Shown piece by piece: positions 9,255 to 19,330 of a stretch of DNA of 64,000 nt. Position 1 is the first letter of the stretch. Each line of letters begins with the position of its first letter. The translations under genes and the position numbers were made by a program. The DNA comes from Paraspadella gotoi. Taxonomy: Eukaryota; Chaetognatha. The stretch lies in contig CM119264.1 in NCBI GenBank assembly GCA_051294375.1, positions 1,703,662-1,767,661 of the forward strand, read 5' to 3'. The notes beneath the pieces are model-generated. The model was given only the letters and a program-made list of their open reading frames with translations. It was not told the origin of the DNA and ran no database searches.

Positions 9255-10080
9255 GTCCTGGCTCTTGAACGAAAAGCTGCTTGAAAGGGAAGAGAAAAAT
9301 GTCGTTAAAAAATATTAAAGGAAAAAAAGTCTATAAAAACTTTGATATTGAAAAAAATTTTATAGTTCATCATATATTGTAGCGGTAGTATTTCATACCC
9401 CGTTACTCGTCCGAGAACTCGCGGCATCGTCATCCACAAAATAGCTATAATATAATATTGGTTGTACCAATTCATAATATATATAATCATATTGTTGTAC
9501 CAATTTCATAATATAATATAATTAATATAATATAATATAATATATAATATTAAAAAAAGTTGAAGTAAAAGAATGAAAAATTTTGAATCGAAAATGAATA
9601 TAAATGAAGGAGGAAAAAAAAATAAACTAAGAGTGAGAAAGATAGAAATAAATTAAAAAAATATTATAAACTTAAAAGATCTCTATCGGTTTATCATTTT
9701 TTATAATCTTTTACTACTTTGGCGAATATTATTAAAAACGTCCGACTTAGCATATAAAGGATTAATTAGCTTAGAAGTATATGATGGGTGAAAAATCTTT
9801 CAGTCAAAAATTAAAATGTGCAGCAGCAGCAGAAAACTCTATTTTCTTTAAGATATACACAACAGTGCCCCTTATTAGAGACATTCATTATGACCACAAG
9901 GGAAACTCTTTCTTAATACATGTCAAGACATTGAACTGAGATCACTAGAGTGAACTGTAGCAGTAGTTTTTTCCGTGTAAAAATATAGGTATATATTATT
10001 TTTTTCTGTTGCTGCATTTCTCGAATCAGTTATTTATTTCATAAGCTTCTGGTGGTTTCTATCACCACAGATGGATTAAG
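9255..10080. other. AT-rich spacer with (ATAAT)n
   Basis: It contains two TTGTACCAATT words at about 9460 and 9495 (also seen at 52135) and an ATAAT/ATATAA run at 9470-9550. No gene was seen. Confidence 0.5.
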
Positions 10081-10084
10081 CTGT

Positions 10085-10330
10085 TCTTTCGCAGCGCCTC
10101 AGTGCTCAGTCGACTATTGCACCATCCCAATGTCGTCCCTGGTTCGAGCCCTGAGGTTGTCATGTAGAAGTGGGATGGACAGAGTAACCCGCCTGTAGTC
10201 AAGGGCCTAATGCCAGATCAAAGCTCTGGACACATGAACATGCTGTCTTCCTGTCACCACGAGGTGACACCGCTGCGGGGTTGTGGGCGCCCTGTAAAAA
10301 CCAGCTCTTCAAGCTTACGTAGGAATAAAT
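10085..10330 (+). mobile_element. Possible tRNA-derived SINE
   Basis: A pol III A-box-like TGCTCAGTCG at about 10103 is followed 38 bp later by GGTTCGAGCCC (10141-10151), a near-consensus B box. The flanking cloverleaf is not intact. About 180 bp of non-tRNA body follows (GTCACCACGAGGTGACACC hairpin, then GTAGGAATAAATATCC). This head-plus-body layout is typical of animal SINEs. No second full copy is in the window, so the call rests on the boxes. Confidence 0.5.
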
Positions 10331-10549
10331 ATCCACGAAGAATATCTCTTAAGTCTTGTCAAATTTCTCTCCTCTCTCTCTCTATCTGTTTTCTTGAGTC
10401 TAGCTATTGTGATATTCACAACTTTCAAACTCACAAAGAAGTTAATATCAGGGTCGTCCATTGTGGGTTTTTCAAAAGGCCGCCTCCATCAAATTTTTCT
10501 CAGATTTTGTCAAAGAAATAAAAGCTCTTGAAACCTGATTCTTTTTGAG

Positions 10550-10554
<5 letters not shown>

Positions 10555-10589
<35 letters not shown>

Positions 10590-10618
10590 AAATCTCTCTC
10601 TATCTCTCCTCTTTAAAG

Positions 10619-10658
<40 letters not shown>

Positions 10659-10700
10659 AAATCTTATCTATCACTCTATCTCTATCTCTCTCCTTTAAAG

Positions 10701-10768
<68 letters not shown>

Positions 10769-10850
10769 AAATCTCTCTCTATCTCTCTCTCTCTATCTCT
10801 CTCTCTCTCTCTCTTTCTTTAACTCTCTCTCCTCGCTGTCTCTCTCTCAC
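10555..10850 (+). repeat. Compound (CT)n array with TTTAAA spacers
   Basis: Long CT runs are separated by TTTAAATCTCTCTC or TTTAAAGCTCTC words at intervals of 60-70 bp, giving a higher-order repeat of about four units. Confidence 0.85.
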
Positions 10851-10929
10851 TATCTGTCTTTTCCACTCTCATACTTTTTCAAAGTGAAAATAACTAAATT
10901 TAGTTTGACTGAGATGAAAACGCCAATCT

Positions 10930-11210
10930 CTCTCTCTCTCTCTCTCTTCCTTCTTTTCTTCTTTCTTCTTCTCTTCTCCTTCTCTTCTTTTTCCTCAAAC
11001 GTGTGGTGTCTTCTGTTTTGGTGCAAAAAAGTTTTTCTGCGTGCGCCAGCGGCGCCCTCTGTGTTGAGTAAACAAACGGACTAAAGATAAATAAAAGAGC
11101 AACCAAAGAAATTGAGGAGTAGACCGATGGGAAAGAGAGAGAGAAAGAGAGAGAGAGGAGGGAGGACAAGAGAGGGAGGGGGAGAGAGAGACAAAGAGAG
11201 AGACAGTGAA
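10930..11210 (+). repeat. CT tract and facing GA tract around a unique core
   Basis: A CT/CTT-rich stretch (10930-11000) and a GA-rich stretch (11125-11210) flank about 120 bp of unique sequence. The two tracts could pair as a fold-back. Confidence 0.6.
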
Positions 11211-11211
11211 A

Positions 11212-11640
11212 AACAAAGTTTGGGCAAACATTCCGGTCCCGGTTAAATTATCATATATTTAATTAATTAATTAATAAAATAAAAAGGAAACCTTTTTTTT
11301 CATTTTAAAATCATTTCACTCGGACGATTCCATCGAAACTTTATTTCCAGCTTAATTCATGATTTCTTTACCCACACACAAACTTTCAAGTAAAAATCTC
11401 GTTGAATGAGTAATGGCGTTTAAAGCTGAGGGAGTACTGACAGACGGACGGACATCGGTTTTTGTTTGTTTGTTTTGTTTTGTTTTTTGTTTTTTTTTTT
11501 TGTATAATTTATCATAATCCGTCTTGTGACATGATCTTTGTTACTTAGCGACAAAATCTTTGGGTTGGGCCGTCGCGACCGACAAAGTTACTTGTAAGCC
11601 GAAATCTGCTGAAAGAATTCTGGCTTAAAAGAAAAAGAGA
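11212..11640. other. Unique AT-rich spacer
   Basis: No exon, RNA gene or recognisable repeat was seen apart from a TTTGTT-rich stretch at 11460-11500. Confidence 0.4.
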
Positions 11641-11643
11641 AAA

Positions 11644-11685
11644 AAAAGAAAGAAAGAAAGAAAAACAAAAAAAAAAAAAAAAAAA

Positions 11686-11764
<79 letters not shown>

Positions 11765-11789
11765 ATATAGAAAGAAAGAAAAGAAAAAA

Positions 11790-11833
<44 letters not shown>

Positions 11834-11860
11834 AAAAAGAAAGAAAGAAAGAAAAAGGAC
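11644..11860 (+). repeat. (AAAT)n followed by (AAAG)n
   Basis: About 20 AAAT units at 11686-11765 are followed by about 20 AAAG units to 11856. The long minus-strand frames rich in Phe, Leu and Ser are translations of this array. Confidence 0.9.
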
Positions 11861-12009
11861 GGACCAAGAGAAAACATAAATCCCTTCTTCTTTTTCTGAC
11901 ATAAAACTTCGAAATCTATTTGACGACCATCTGCGGTTATGATGACCTGCAAGGAAGCTTCTCGTGGTTTTCCTTGCAACTTTTTTGCTTTTTTTTTCAT
12001 GAGAGAAAG

Positions 12010-12290
12010 AGGAAGAAGTGATGATGACCTTAATGACATTAGTAGTAATGAAAACATCAATGTCTTTACTAGTGATGATGACTTTTATAACATTACTAGT
12101 GATGATACCAATAATGACATTTTTAGTGATGATAATGTTGATGACGACGTTGATGACATCACTAATGATGATAACATTGATGACATTACTAGTAATGATA
12201 ACGTTTGATGACATTACTAGTGATGATAACGTCGATGACATTACTAGTGATGATAATGTTGATGACATTACTAGTGATGATATTACAAAT
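12010..12290 (+). repeat. 24-27 bp minisatellite (GATGACATTACTAGTGAT)
   Basis: About ten imperfect units whose period is a multiple of three. One frame therefore reads DDITSDDNV repeated. Both this frame and a neighbouring one stay open. It is probably a non-coding tandem array. Compared with the AC- and GA-type repeats it is unusually diverged between units. Confidence 0.8.
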
Positions 12291-12354
12291 CTCTCTTCCA
12301 ATGTTAAATCCTTGAAACGTCTTTAATCTTTAGTATGTAAGTCTTAGTGTTAAT

Positions 12355-12389
12355 CATATATATATATATATATATATCTTCTCTCTCTC

Positions 12390-12466
<77 letters not shown>

Positions 12467-12485
12467 CTCTCTCTCTCTCTCTCTT
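12355..12485 (+). repeat. (TA)n then (CT)n microsatellite
   Basis: A 22 bp TA run followed by CT with short interruptions. It marks the left boundary of inverted copy III. Confidence 0.9.
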
Positions 12486-12548
12486 CACCTTCTATTCCGC
12501 ACTCAAATGACTAATGTTCGCGATTGAAGTCATTAAATTCTCATTTTC

Positions 12549-12980
12549 TTTTTTTAGTTGCGCCGCAAGAACTAGCGGAGCAACTCCATATAAGTCGGTC
12601 GGTCTGTCTGTCGGTCGGTCCCGTCGGTCTGTCCGTCGGTCTGTCTGTCGGTCTCTCCGTCGGTCTGTCCGTCGGTCTGTCTGTCGGTCTGTCCGTCGGT
12701 CTGTCTGTCGGTCGGTCTGTCCGTCGGTCCGTCGGTATGTCTGTCCGTCGGTCTGTCCCACTTACGTTAAAATGCACATAATTTGCCTATAGTTTGTTTC
12801 TCAATTTGTTAAGACAAGAAAAAACCTCAAATCTAAGGACTGCTATTTAAAGAATATTAAAGAATAAAAGATGGAAATTCGAAGCAGTGCATGTCATAAA
12901 TACAAGGGCTAAGAAAGTTTGTTTAGTCATGTCATGTCATACACATTGATAATAAAGTCAACTGCTGCGCAACACATTGG
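12549..12980 (+). mobile_element. Fold-back MITE-like element (copy f)
   Basis: The left end is TTTTTTTAGTTGCGCCGC with the AAGAACTAGCGGAGCAAC hairpin. About 150 bp of CGGTCTGTCTGTCGGTC-type array follows, then the conserved body, ending GCTGCGCAACACATTGG. It corresponds to copy b. Confidence 0.7.
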
Positions 12981-13237
12981 AATCACCGTTCCTGTTTTTT
13001 CCTCTTTTTTTTTAATTTTTTTTCGAAATTTCTTTTTTTTTAATCCCTCGTCATTAGCGAAACTTTTTTTTTTCATCTCATTCATCTATTTGTCTATTCG
13101 AACATTTATTCTTTTCTCCGGGCATTTCATTTCCTTATTCATTTCCTTATTCATTTCCTTATTCATTTATTCATTTTGTTTCTTTTTTTTTTAATTGACC
13201 TAAAAGTAGTTCATCGATTTTATCTCTCTTGGTCGCT

Positions 13238-13272
13238 GATTGGTCGGTGCCGGTTCCATCGGCGACCAATCA
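13238..13272. promoter_or_regulatory. Inverted pair of CCAAT boxes, copy III
   Basis: Same hairpin pair as in copies I and II. Confidence 0.4.
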
Positions 13273-13455
13273 GGATTCGCAGATTCCGATTCTGTTTTCG
13301 GTTCCGTGCGAGGGTTAAAGCCGGTCGAAACAGATATAAAAAAAGCTTCCTTAAAAAAAGCTCAAAATGTGAATAGGGCACTAAGTGAACTCTCCCTGCT
13401 ACAGTTATATTAAGTTTGAATCTCAAAATTGATCGCGGTACGATGATGGGACTGG

Positions 13456-13597
13456 AGAGAGAGAGAGAGAGAGAAAAGAGAGAGAGAAGAGAGAAAGAAA
13501 GTTGTTGCCATAGCGACGACAACAGCAAACAATCGGCGGAGCGACGTCGTAAAAACCGCCCTCGATTCGTGAAGAGAGGAAGGAAGGAAGGATTAAC

Positions 13598-13684
<87 letters not shown>

Positions 13685-13706
13685 GAGAGAGAGAGAGAAG
13701 AGAGAG
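13456..13706 (+). repeat. (GA)n tracts flanking the X-box-like core
   Basis: GA runs lie on both sides of the conserved core. The right run is about 100 bp here but only about 50 bp in copy II. Confidence 0.9.
13504..13517 (-). promoter_or_regulatory. X-box-like site, copy III
   Basis: GTTGCCATAGCGAC, identical to copy II. Confidence 0.35.
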
Positions 13707-14402
13707 AATGCAGAGGAGGTTTACATGGAGGAGCCAAGCAGGAAAGATTAAAAGGAAACATAAAGCAACATAAGTAAAGCTATAGAAGTTAACGGAATTA
13801 AGGCAGGCTGAGAAAAGCCAAGCAGGGAAAAGTTAAGGAAGCAAGCAGGAAAGTTAAGGAAGCAAGCAGGGGATTTAAGGAGGAAACAAGTAGGGATTTA
13901 AAAAGGAAACAAGCAGGGGATTTAAAAAGGAAACAAGCAGGGGATTTCAAAAGGAAACAAGCGGGAGAAGGTTAAGAAGGAAAGCAAAGAGGAGCCAAAC
14001 AGTGAATGTTTGGTGGAGCAAAAGCTAGTGAGGTAAAAGGAGCAAAAGCTAGTGAGGTGAATAGGAGCGAAAAGGCGAGAGAAGTCGCGCAATTAGTTCT
14101 ATTATTCAAGAGACGATGAGAGATGATAAAGAATTAAAGAGAAATTGGGCGTTTAACGGGAAAGAGCATCCGTTGGGAGATGAGAGGGGAGGGAGACAGA
14201 GAGGGAAAGAGAGGGGGAGGAAGAGGGAGGGAGAGAGAGAAGGAGAGGAGGAGAGAGAGAGGGAGAGGAGGGAGGGAAAGGAACAGAAAGAAAGAGGAAG
14301 GCGAAAGAAAAAGAGAGAGGAAGAGGAAAAGGGGAAAGGAAGGCAAGATAAAAGAAAGGAGAAATATAAAAGAAAAAACAAGGAGGGAAATTCAAATGTT
14401 TG

Positions 14403-14657
14403 GTGTTGCGCCTCAGTGACTTTCTAGCTTCTCTTTTCTCTTTATAGTTTTAAGTGATTTCCTGAAGAGCGTCCGATTGAAGTCACTTTGATTTGAAGTT
14501 TTTTTCCTGTCTAACAAATTGGAGCACCGACTATAGTCGAGTTTAGAGCATTTTTACATTAAGTGAGGACGGACCGATCCGACTTGACGTACCGACCGAC
14601 AGACCGGACCTAAGAGTTGACTTATGGTTGCTCCGCGATTAACTCGCGGTGCAACTA
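14403..14657 (-). mobile_element. Fold-back MITE-like element (copy g)
   Basis: Copy III counterpart of copies a and e. The hairpin (GCTCCGCGATTAACTCGCGG) has an extra base. Confidence 0.6.
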
Positions 14658-15590
14658 AAAAGGAAAGAGACAAGAGAGAAAAAATGATGATAAACCTCAA
14701 TAAAAATGCCACAAAAAGAAATATCTAATAGTACAATAAAAGTTTAAATCTATACGACTGGGTTGAATCGCTGAAGCCGAGAGAGGGACGTCGCCGGCTT
14801 CGAACTCGTTTCAAAGCACTTACCTCTTTTATCCGCATTTGTGGAGGAAAATGGTTTTTCTCCAAGGACGAGTAATTTTATGACAGGAAAACCAGAACAA
14901 AAAATATGCGAACCAAAGACCGATATACGATTCGGAGATGCGAAAGAATATTGAAGCGTGTGGTTGCATTCTTTTTTGCAATTCTATAAGTAACTTTTTC
15001 AGGTAGGTCGTCGTATGACTGCTTGTTGATTCAGACTAATTTCTTTAACATGCCTGTACTCTGGTAATCTCCATCAATTTTGTTTATTTTCCTCAATTCA
15101 TTTGATATTGTCGAATTCTGATTAAATTTTGTTATTTTTTTTCTATAGCATGAAGGGTTTATATAAATTTCCTCGGCAAATTGATTATGTTTGTTTGTTG
15201 NNNNNNNNNNNNNNNNNNNNNNNNNTTCAATTAATATCTAAATAATTATTTTATTATTTGGTAGTTTTAGCAATGATTCATGTTTATACTAAGGAAGTCC
15301 GATGATAATTAATTAATGCGTAACAGTGGCGCAATACCTTGAAGTAGAAATGAGAAAAACAAGTTAGCAAGATTTAAGCACCGTTAATCCATGTTATTCC
15401 ATTTTATTCCATGACGGCTCTTTTGTTCTTAAGTTAAAAGGAGGATTATCACCAACAACAAAAAATATAAGCGAAATTGTATTTTTACTTCACATCGTGA
15501 ACCGTTGAGTCACCAAAACCACAACTGTTTCACCCTGTGTGAAACTCACAGCCTCACGGACGCCATTGAAGGCAAGGGTGAAAGGTCACG

Positions 15591-15635
<45 letters not shown>

Positions 15636-16246
15636 AAATGGATTCCGGGTCATCATAGCTTTTGGTCAAATGCGACGATAAAGATAAAGGAAAAGACAGA
15701 AACTACGAATTCGGAAAGAATTTTGGACGAGTCATCGATCGTAGGATTATTGGTAAGTGAAGTCGGGTCAGGTCTGGAGGTGAGGTCCAGTGAGATAAGC
15801 TGAGATGGAAGGGTCCAAAAATCGAAAATGAAAGATAAAGAAAAACAAGGTGACGCAAAATTTAAAATTAAAATATAGCAAAAAAAATAGATGCAAACAA
15901 AAGCAAGAGCAAAATCAAAAGCGAAAGCAAAGCATAGCAAAGCAAAAGTAAAAGCAAAAGCAAAGCGACCCTCGCCATTGGCGCCACGCGATCCTGTCGT
16001 CTCTTCGCTCCACTTACAATTTGATGAATCGAGAGTCGGGCAGATGGAAGAGATTTTTGCAATAAAATTCCCGTTGGTTCTGACCGGAAATTGGCGCCGA
16101 GTCTGAGATCAAAAACGGGGAAGTTTTATCGGGAAAAGTTAAAAGANNNNNNNNNNNNNNNNNNNNNNNNNNNNNNNNNNNNNNNNNNNNNNNNNNNNNN
16201 NNNNNNNNNNNNNNNNNNNNNNNNNNNNNNNNNNNNNNNNNNNNNN

Positions 16247-16287
<41 letters not shown>

Positions 16288-16308
16288 TCTCGTTCTCTCT
16301 CTCTCTCA

Positions 16309-16339
<31 letters not shown>

Positions 16340-16491
16340 CCTCTTCTGCGCCCTCCCGATAAATTATTCATGAAAATCTCCAGAAAAGGAAAGAGTAGAA
16401 ACCGCCATTAGGATGGAAAGGTTTTTTAAGAATCCGAGAACCAAAAAAAGAAAATCTATCGACTATTAACAAAATGATAGAGCAGAGAGAA

Positions 16492-16558
<67 letters not shown>

Positions 16559-16580
16559 CAGAGACAGAAGACAGAGAGAG
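16247..16580 (+). repeat. CT tract and GA tract around a short unique core
   Basis: CT at 16247-16340 and GA at 16490-16580 flank about 150 bp of unique sequence, immediately after the 100-N gap 16147-16246. Confidence 0.8.
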
Positions 16581-16632
16581 CCTTAATTGTTCCCAGTTTT
16601 ATGTTGCCTAAATTAAAGCAATTAACAGTGAG
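16581..16632 (+). repeat. Short flanking repeat U, copy 2
   Basis: Direct repeat of 1-61. See that entry. Confidence 0.6.
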
Positions 16633-16913
16633 ACTGTTAAAAAATATAGAATAAAACTGAAGAAGATAAATATTTTTAAAGATATAATCAATTATAATTA
16701 TAATAACTCCCACAAAAACCGCATCGAATGGAATCGAGTCACGTGACCTTAAGAGAGTCACCGCCATCAAAGGCACCGACTCTTGGTGTTTGAGAGGTCA
16801 ACAAAGGAAAGAAGAAAAGAAAAGGGAAAAAACATTGTTATAATAAAGTTTATTATAACAATATTGTTATAATAAACATAAACTCTCGAATCAACGTTTC
16901 TTTAAATAAATCT

Positions 16914-17010
16914 AAAGTGGCCCTATTTCCCAAAAACGCCCCATTTCTGCTTAGTGTTTGGAATAAAGTTCAAGGTTCAAGATTAAAAATTAGATTAAGG
17001 ATTAGTGTCC
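16914..17010 (+). repeat. TTAGG-like element, partial copy
   Basis: It starts TGGCCCTATTTCCCAAAAACGCCCCATTT and continues into ATTAGATTAAGGATTAG. This is the left end of the family described at 29262, 37130 and 55225. Confidence 0.5.
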
Positions 17011-17379
17011 GCTGCCTGCTGCCGCTGCTCGTGCCGCCAACGCCGCCCCCGCTGCCGCTTCTGCCACTGCCGCTGCCGCCGCGGCTCCTGTTGCTGTTTA
17101 CGTGATTGACGTTTTAATCCACTCTTAATTACTCTCTCCTTTTCTCTCTCTTTCCACGAATTCTCTCTCCGCTCTTTCCTTCTCTTCTCACGTCATTTGG
17201 CGGCGGCGGGCGGCTGCTGCGGCGGACGGCGGTTAGGACAGCGGCGACAGCGGAGGGCTGCAGCGGGCGGCGCCTGCTGGGTCCTTAGCAAAGAATGGGA
17301 TTAGCCGACGAAGACGTGACGATTTCGCAAAACTGGAAGGAAATCCATGAAACGTGTCGGCCTCTTTGTCGGCATCGTT

Positions 17380-17418
<39 letters not shown>

Positions 17419-17488
17419 GTGGCGGCGGCGGAGTTGGGAGGGAGGGGTCTATGGTCCGTCCGATGGCGGGAAAAGGCGGTTGGATCTA
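17010..17488 (+). promoter_or_regulatory. GC- and CpG-rich island upstream of PWWP-like exon
   Basis: In an otherwise AT-rich window this stretch is dominated by CGCC/GCCGCTGCC and GGCGGCGGC runs and is dense in CpG. It ends at an ATG that opens a PWWP-like frame. A (GGC)n run at 17391-17412 gives poly-Gly, poly-Ala or poly-Arg in the three frames. A CpG-island promoter is the natural reading, but no TSS evidence is available. Confidence 0.45.
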
Positions 17489-17532
17489 ATGGACCCGGGC
17501 GACGTGTTATGGGCGAAAATGAGAGAAGGTAA
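17489..17532 (+). CDS. PWWP-domain-like protein, first coding exon
   Basis: The frame reads MDPGDVLWAKMREG. The G-D-(V/L)-x-W-A-K-M string is the start of a PWWP domain, a chromatin reader that binds methylated histone lysine and DNA. Two donors are possible, GTAAGT at 17529 and GTGAGT at 17533. Only the second keeps the frame open into the exon at 17639. The usual Y-P-W-W-P follows one or two residues later in known domains. Here it would have to come from the next exon, where only P-Q-W-P is seen, so the domain is unproven. Confidence 0.45.
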
Positions 17533-17638
17533 GTGAGTCGATTTGGTTGGAGCTTTGTTATGACATTAAAATGTTCTATGTCGTATTTTATGTTTGTTTT
17601 GTATTCGCTGTGCAGTGCACTCTTTATTTTTAAAACAG

Positions 17639-17781
17639 GATGATTGCGCAGCACTGTCCTCTGTTCCCACAGTGGCCCTTCCACCAAGTCCCCAAGAGTG
17701 CAACTCAAAACTCTCAAATTTGCGTCAGCGAAAATCAAAGGATCGCAGCGCCGCCCATTGGCGGTCATAAAAAACGAAGAA
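17639..17781 (+). CDS. PWWP-like protein, second exon (runs into gap)
   Basis: A TTTTTAAAACAG acceptor opens at 17639. Using the downstream donor of the previous exon, the frame continues LFPQWPFHQVPKSATQ and stays open to the N gap at 17782. A different frame (SSVPTVALPPSPQE) is also open until a stop at about 17769, so the frame is not settled. Coding is likely because two frames lack stops and the composition is not repetitive. Confidence 0.4.
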
Positions 17782-17950
17782 NNNNNNNNNNNNNNNNNNN
17801 NNNNNNNNNNNNNNNNNNNNNNNNNNNNNNNNNNNNNNNNNNNNNNNNNNNNNNNNNNNNNNNNNNNNNNNNNNNNNNNNNNNNNNNNNNNNNNNNNNNN
17901 NNNNNNNNNNNNNNNNNNNNNNNNNNNNNNNNNNNNNNNNNNNNNNNNNN

Positions 17951-17986
<36 letters not shown>

Positions 17987-18401
17987 TTGGGCGTGGCCCT
18001 CGACCAGAGGAGAGGGAGGCGTGGCTGTCGACTACAGAAAACTGGGCGTGACTCGTTTTTGGCTTTACGAGGCTTCGTTCGCCGACGTCGCTGTTTGGCG
18101 GAGAATATTCGGATCTCGTTGTTGTTGTTGTTGTTGTCGTTGTTGTTGTCGTTGTCGTCGTCTTCTCTCTTTTTATTTTGTCACATCATCGAATGTTATC
18201 GTAGTTCACGATTGACGTCATCATATCTTTCAAACTTATATCCAGAAAAATCTCAGATCTCATGGGGGAGAGAGAGAGAGAGNNNNNNNNNNNNNNNNNN
18301 NNNNNNNNNNNNNNNNNNNNNNNNNNNNNNNNNNNNNNNNNNNNNNNNNNNNNNNNNNNNNNNNNNNNNNNNNNNNNNNNNNNNNNNNNNNNNNNNNNNN
18401 N

Positions 18402-18437
<36 letters not shown>
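17951..18437 (+). repeat. GA microsatellites bordering gaps, with unique core
   Basis: GA runs at 17951-17984, 18268-18282 and 18402-18437 flank N gaps 17782-17950 and 18283-18401. The core has three diverged GGGCGTGGC/GGCGTGACTC words and a (GTT/GTC)n run at 18117-18160. Confidence 0.8.
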
Positions 18438-18439
<2 letters not shown>

Positions 18440-18441
<2 letters not shown>

Positions 18442-18866
18442 GTAATTCCATTAAAAACATGGTTTTTCCATCAATCATGGCTCCGAGTGAAAAGTGCACG
18501 AACTACTAAAAATGCCTTTCAAGATATAAGCTCTTGTTTAGAATGCTAACTTCGTTAATAGTAAATATAATCAATATAATGTATAAATTATTGATTTCTT
18601 GAATAAGGGGAGATAAGACATTCAGGGTTTTTAAAAAAAGATTTACTACTCTGAGTCAGAATAAAATGTAAATGGATGAATTCTATGTTTGGTTGCACTA
18701 ATTTCGGGACACCTGCTATTTAAATCTAAAGAGCAATTTTATAAATGACGCTCAGGAAATATGCCCTATTCATAGACCTTAACCATAGCCACTCACCGAA
18801 GTCTTTAACAAAACCCCTTACTCAAAGCCCTGACCCAAAGCTCTCGCCCAAACCACAATGACTTAC
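18440..18866. other. Unique AT-rich sequence
   Basis: No exon was seen. At 18780-18850 there is a weak tandem CCCTNACCNAAAGC pattern. Confidence 0.4.
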
Positions 18867-18963
18867 CATAGACCCGAACGCATGAAGGGAGTCCAAGTTT
18901 CGTTAGGCATTCCGTCCACGGGAAAGATTTCTTCAGTGAAGAGCCAAAAGTTCGACGTGAGAG
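18867..18963 (-). CDS. Claudin/CACNG-like protein, first-extracellular-loop exon
   Basis: On the minus strand this 97 bp exon lies between a (CT)nCGCAG acceptor and a GTAAGTCA donor, both strong. It encodes TSNFWLFTEE, then a loop with an N-glycosylation site (NET) and MRSGLW. In CACNG, GSG1L and TMEM114-type proteins the first extracellular loop begins just after helix 1 with a T-x-x-W-L-x-T-E-E-like segment and ends in GLW-x-x-C. The partner Cys comes from the next exon (7824-7947). The helix 1 exon should lie at higher coordinates and was not found, possibly in a gap. A real gene is likely. Linkage across the 11 kb intron is inferred from frame and motif. Confidence 0.6.
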
Positions 18964-18964
18964 C

Positions 18965-19330
<366 letters not shown>

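Larger units (their letters stand above)
12487..16146 (+). repeat. Inverted segmental repeat, copy III
   Basis: This is the full-length reverse complement of copy I. Between 14400 and 15180 it has many small deletions and insertions relative to copies I and II. For example, the MADKE start codon and the GTTGAATCGCTGAAG stretch are altered. It is interrupted by a 25-N gap (15201-15225) and ends at a 100-N gap. Confidence 0.85.

Noticed and set aside
11588-12301. 237-codon minus frame
   Set aside because: Made of AAAT, AAAG and the 27 bp minisatellite read in frame. No complex sequence.
16700-16800. CACGTG E-box promoter
   Set aside because: A single GTCACGTGAC palindrome with no gene start nearby on either strand is not enough for a promoter call.
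17301-17768. 155-codon minus frame opposite the PWWP-like exon
   Set aside because: It is open mainly because of the GGC run and GC-rich composition. The plus strand has the PWWP-like motif and splice sites.
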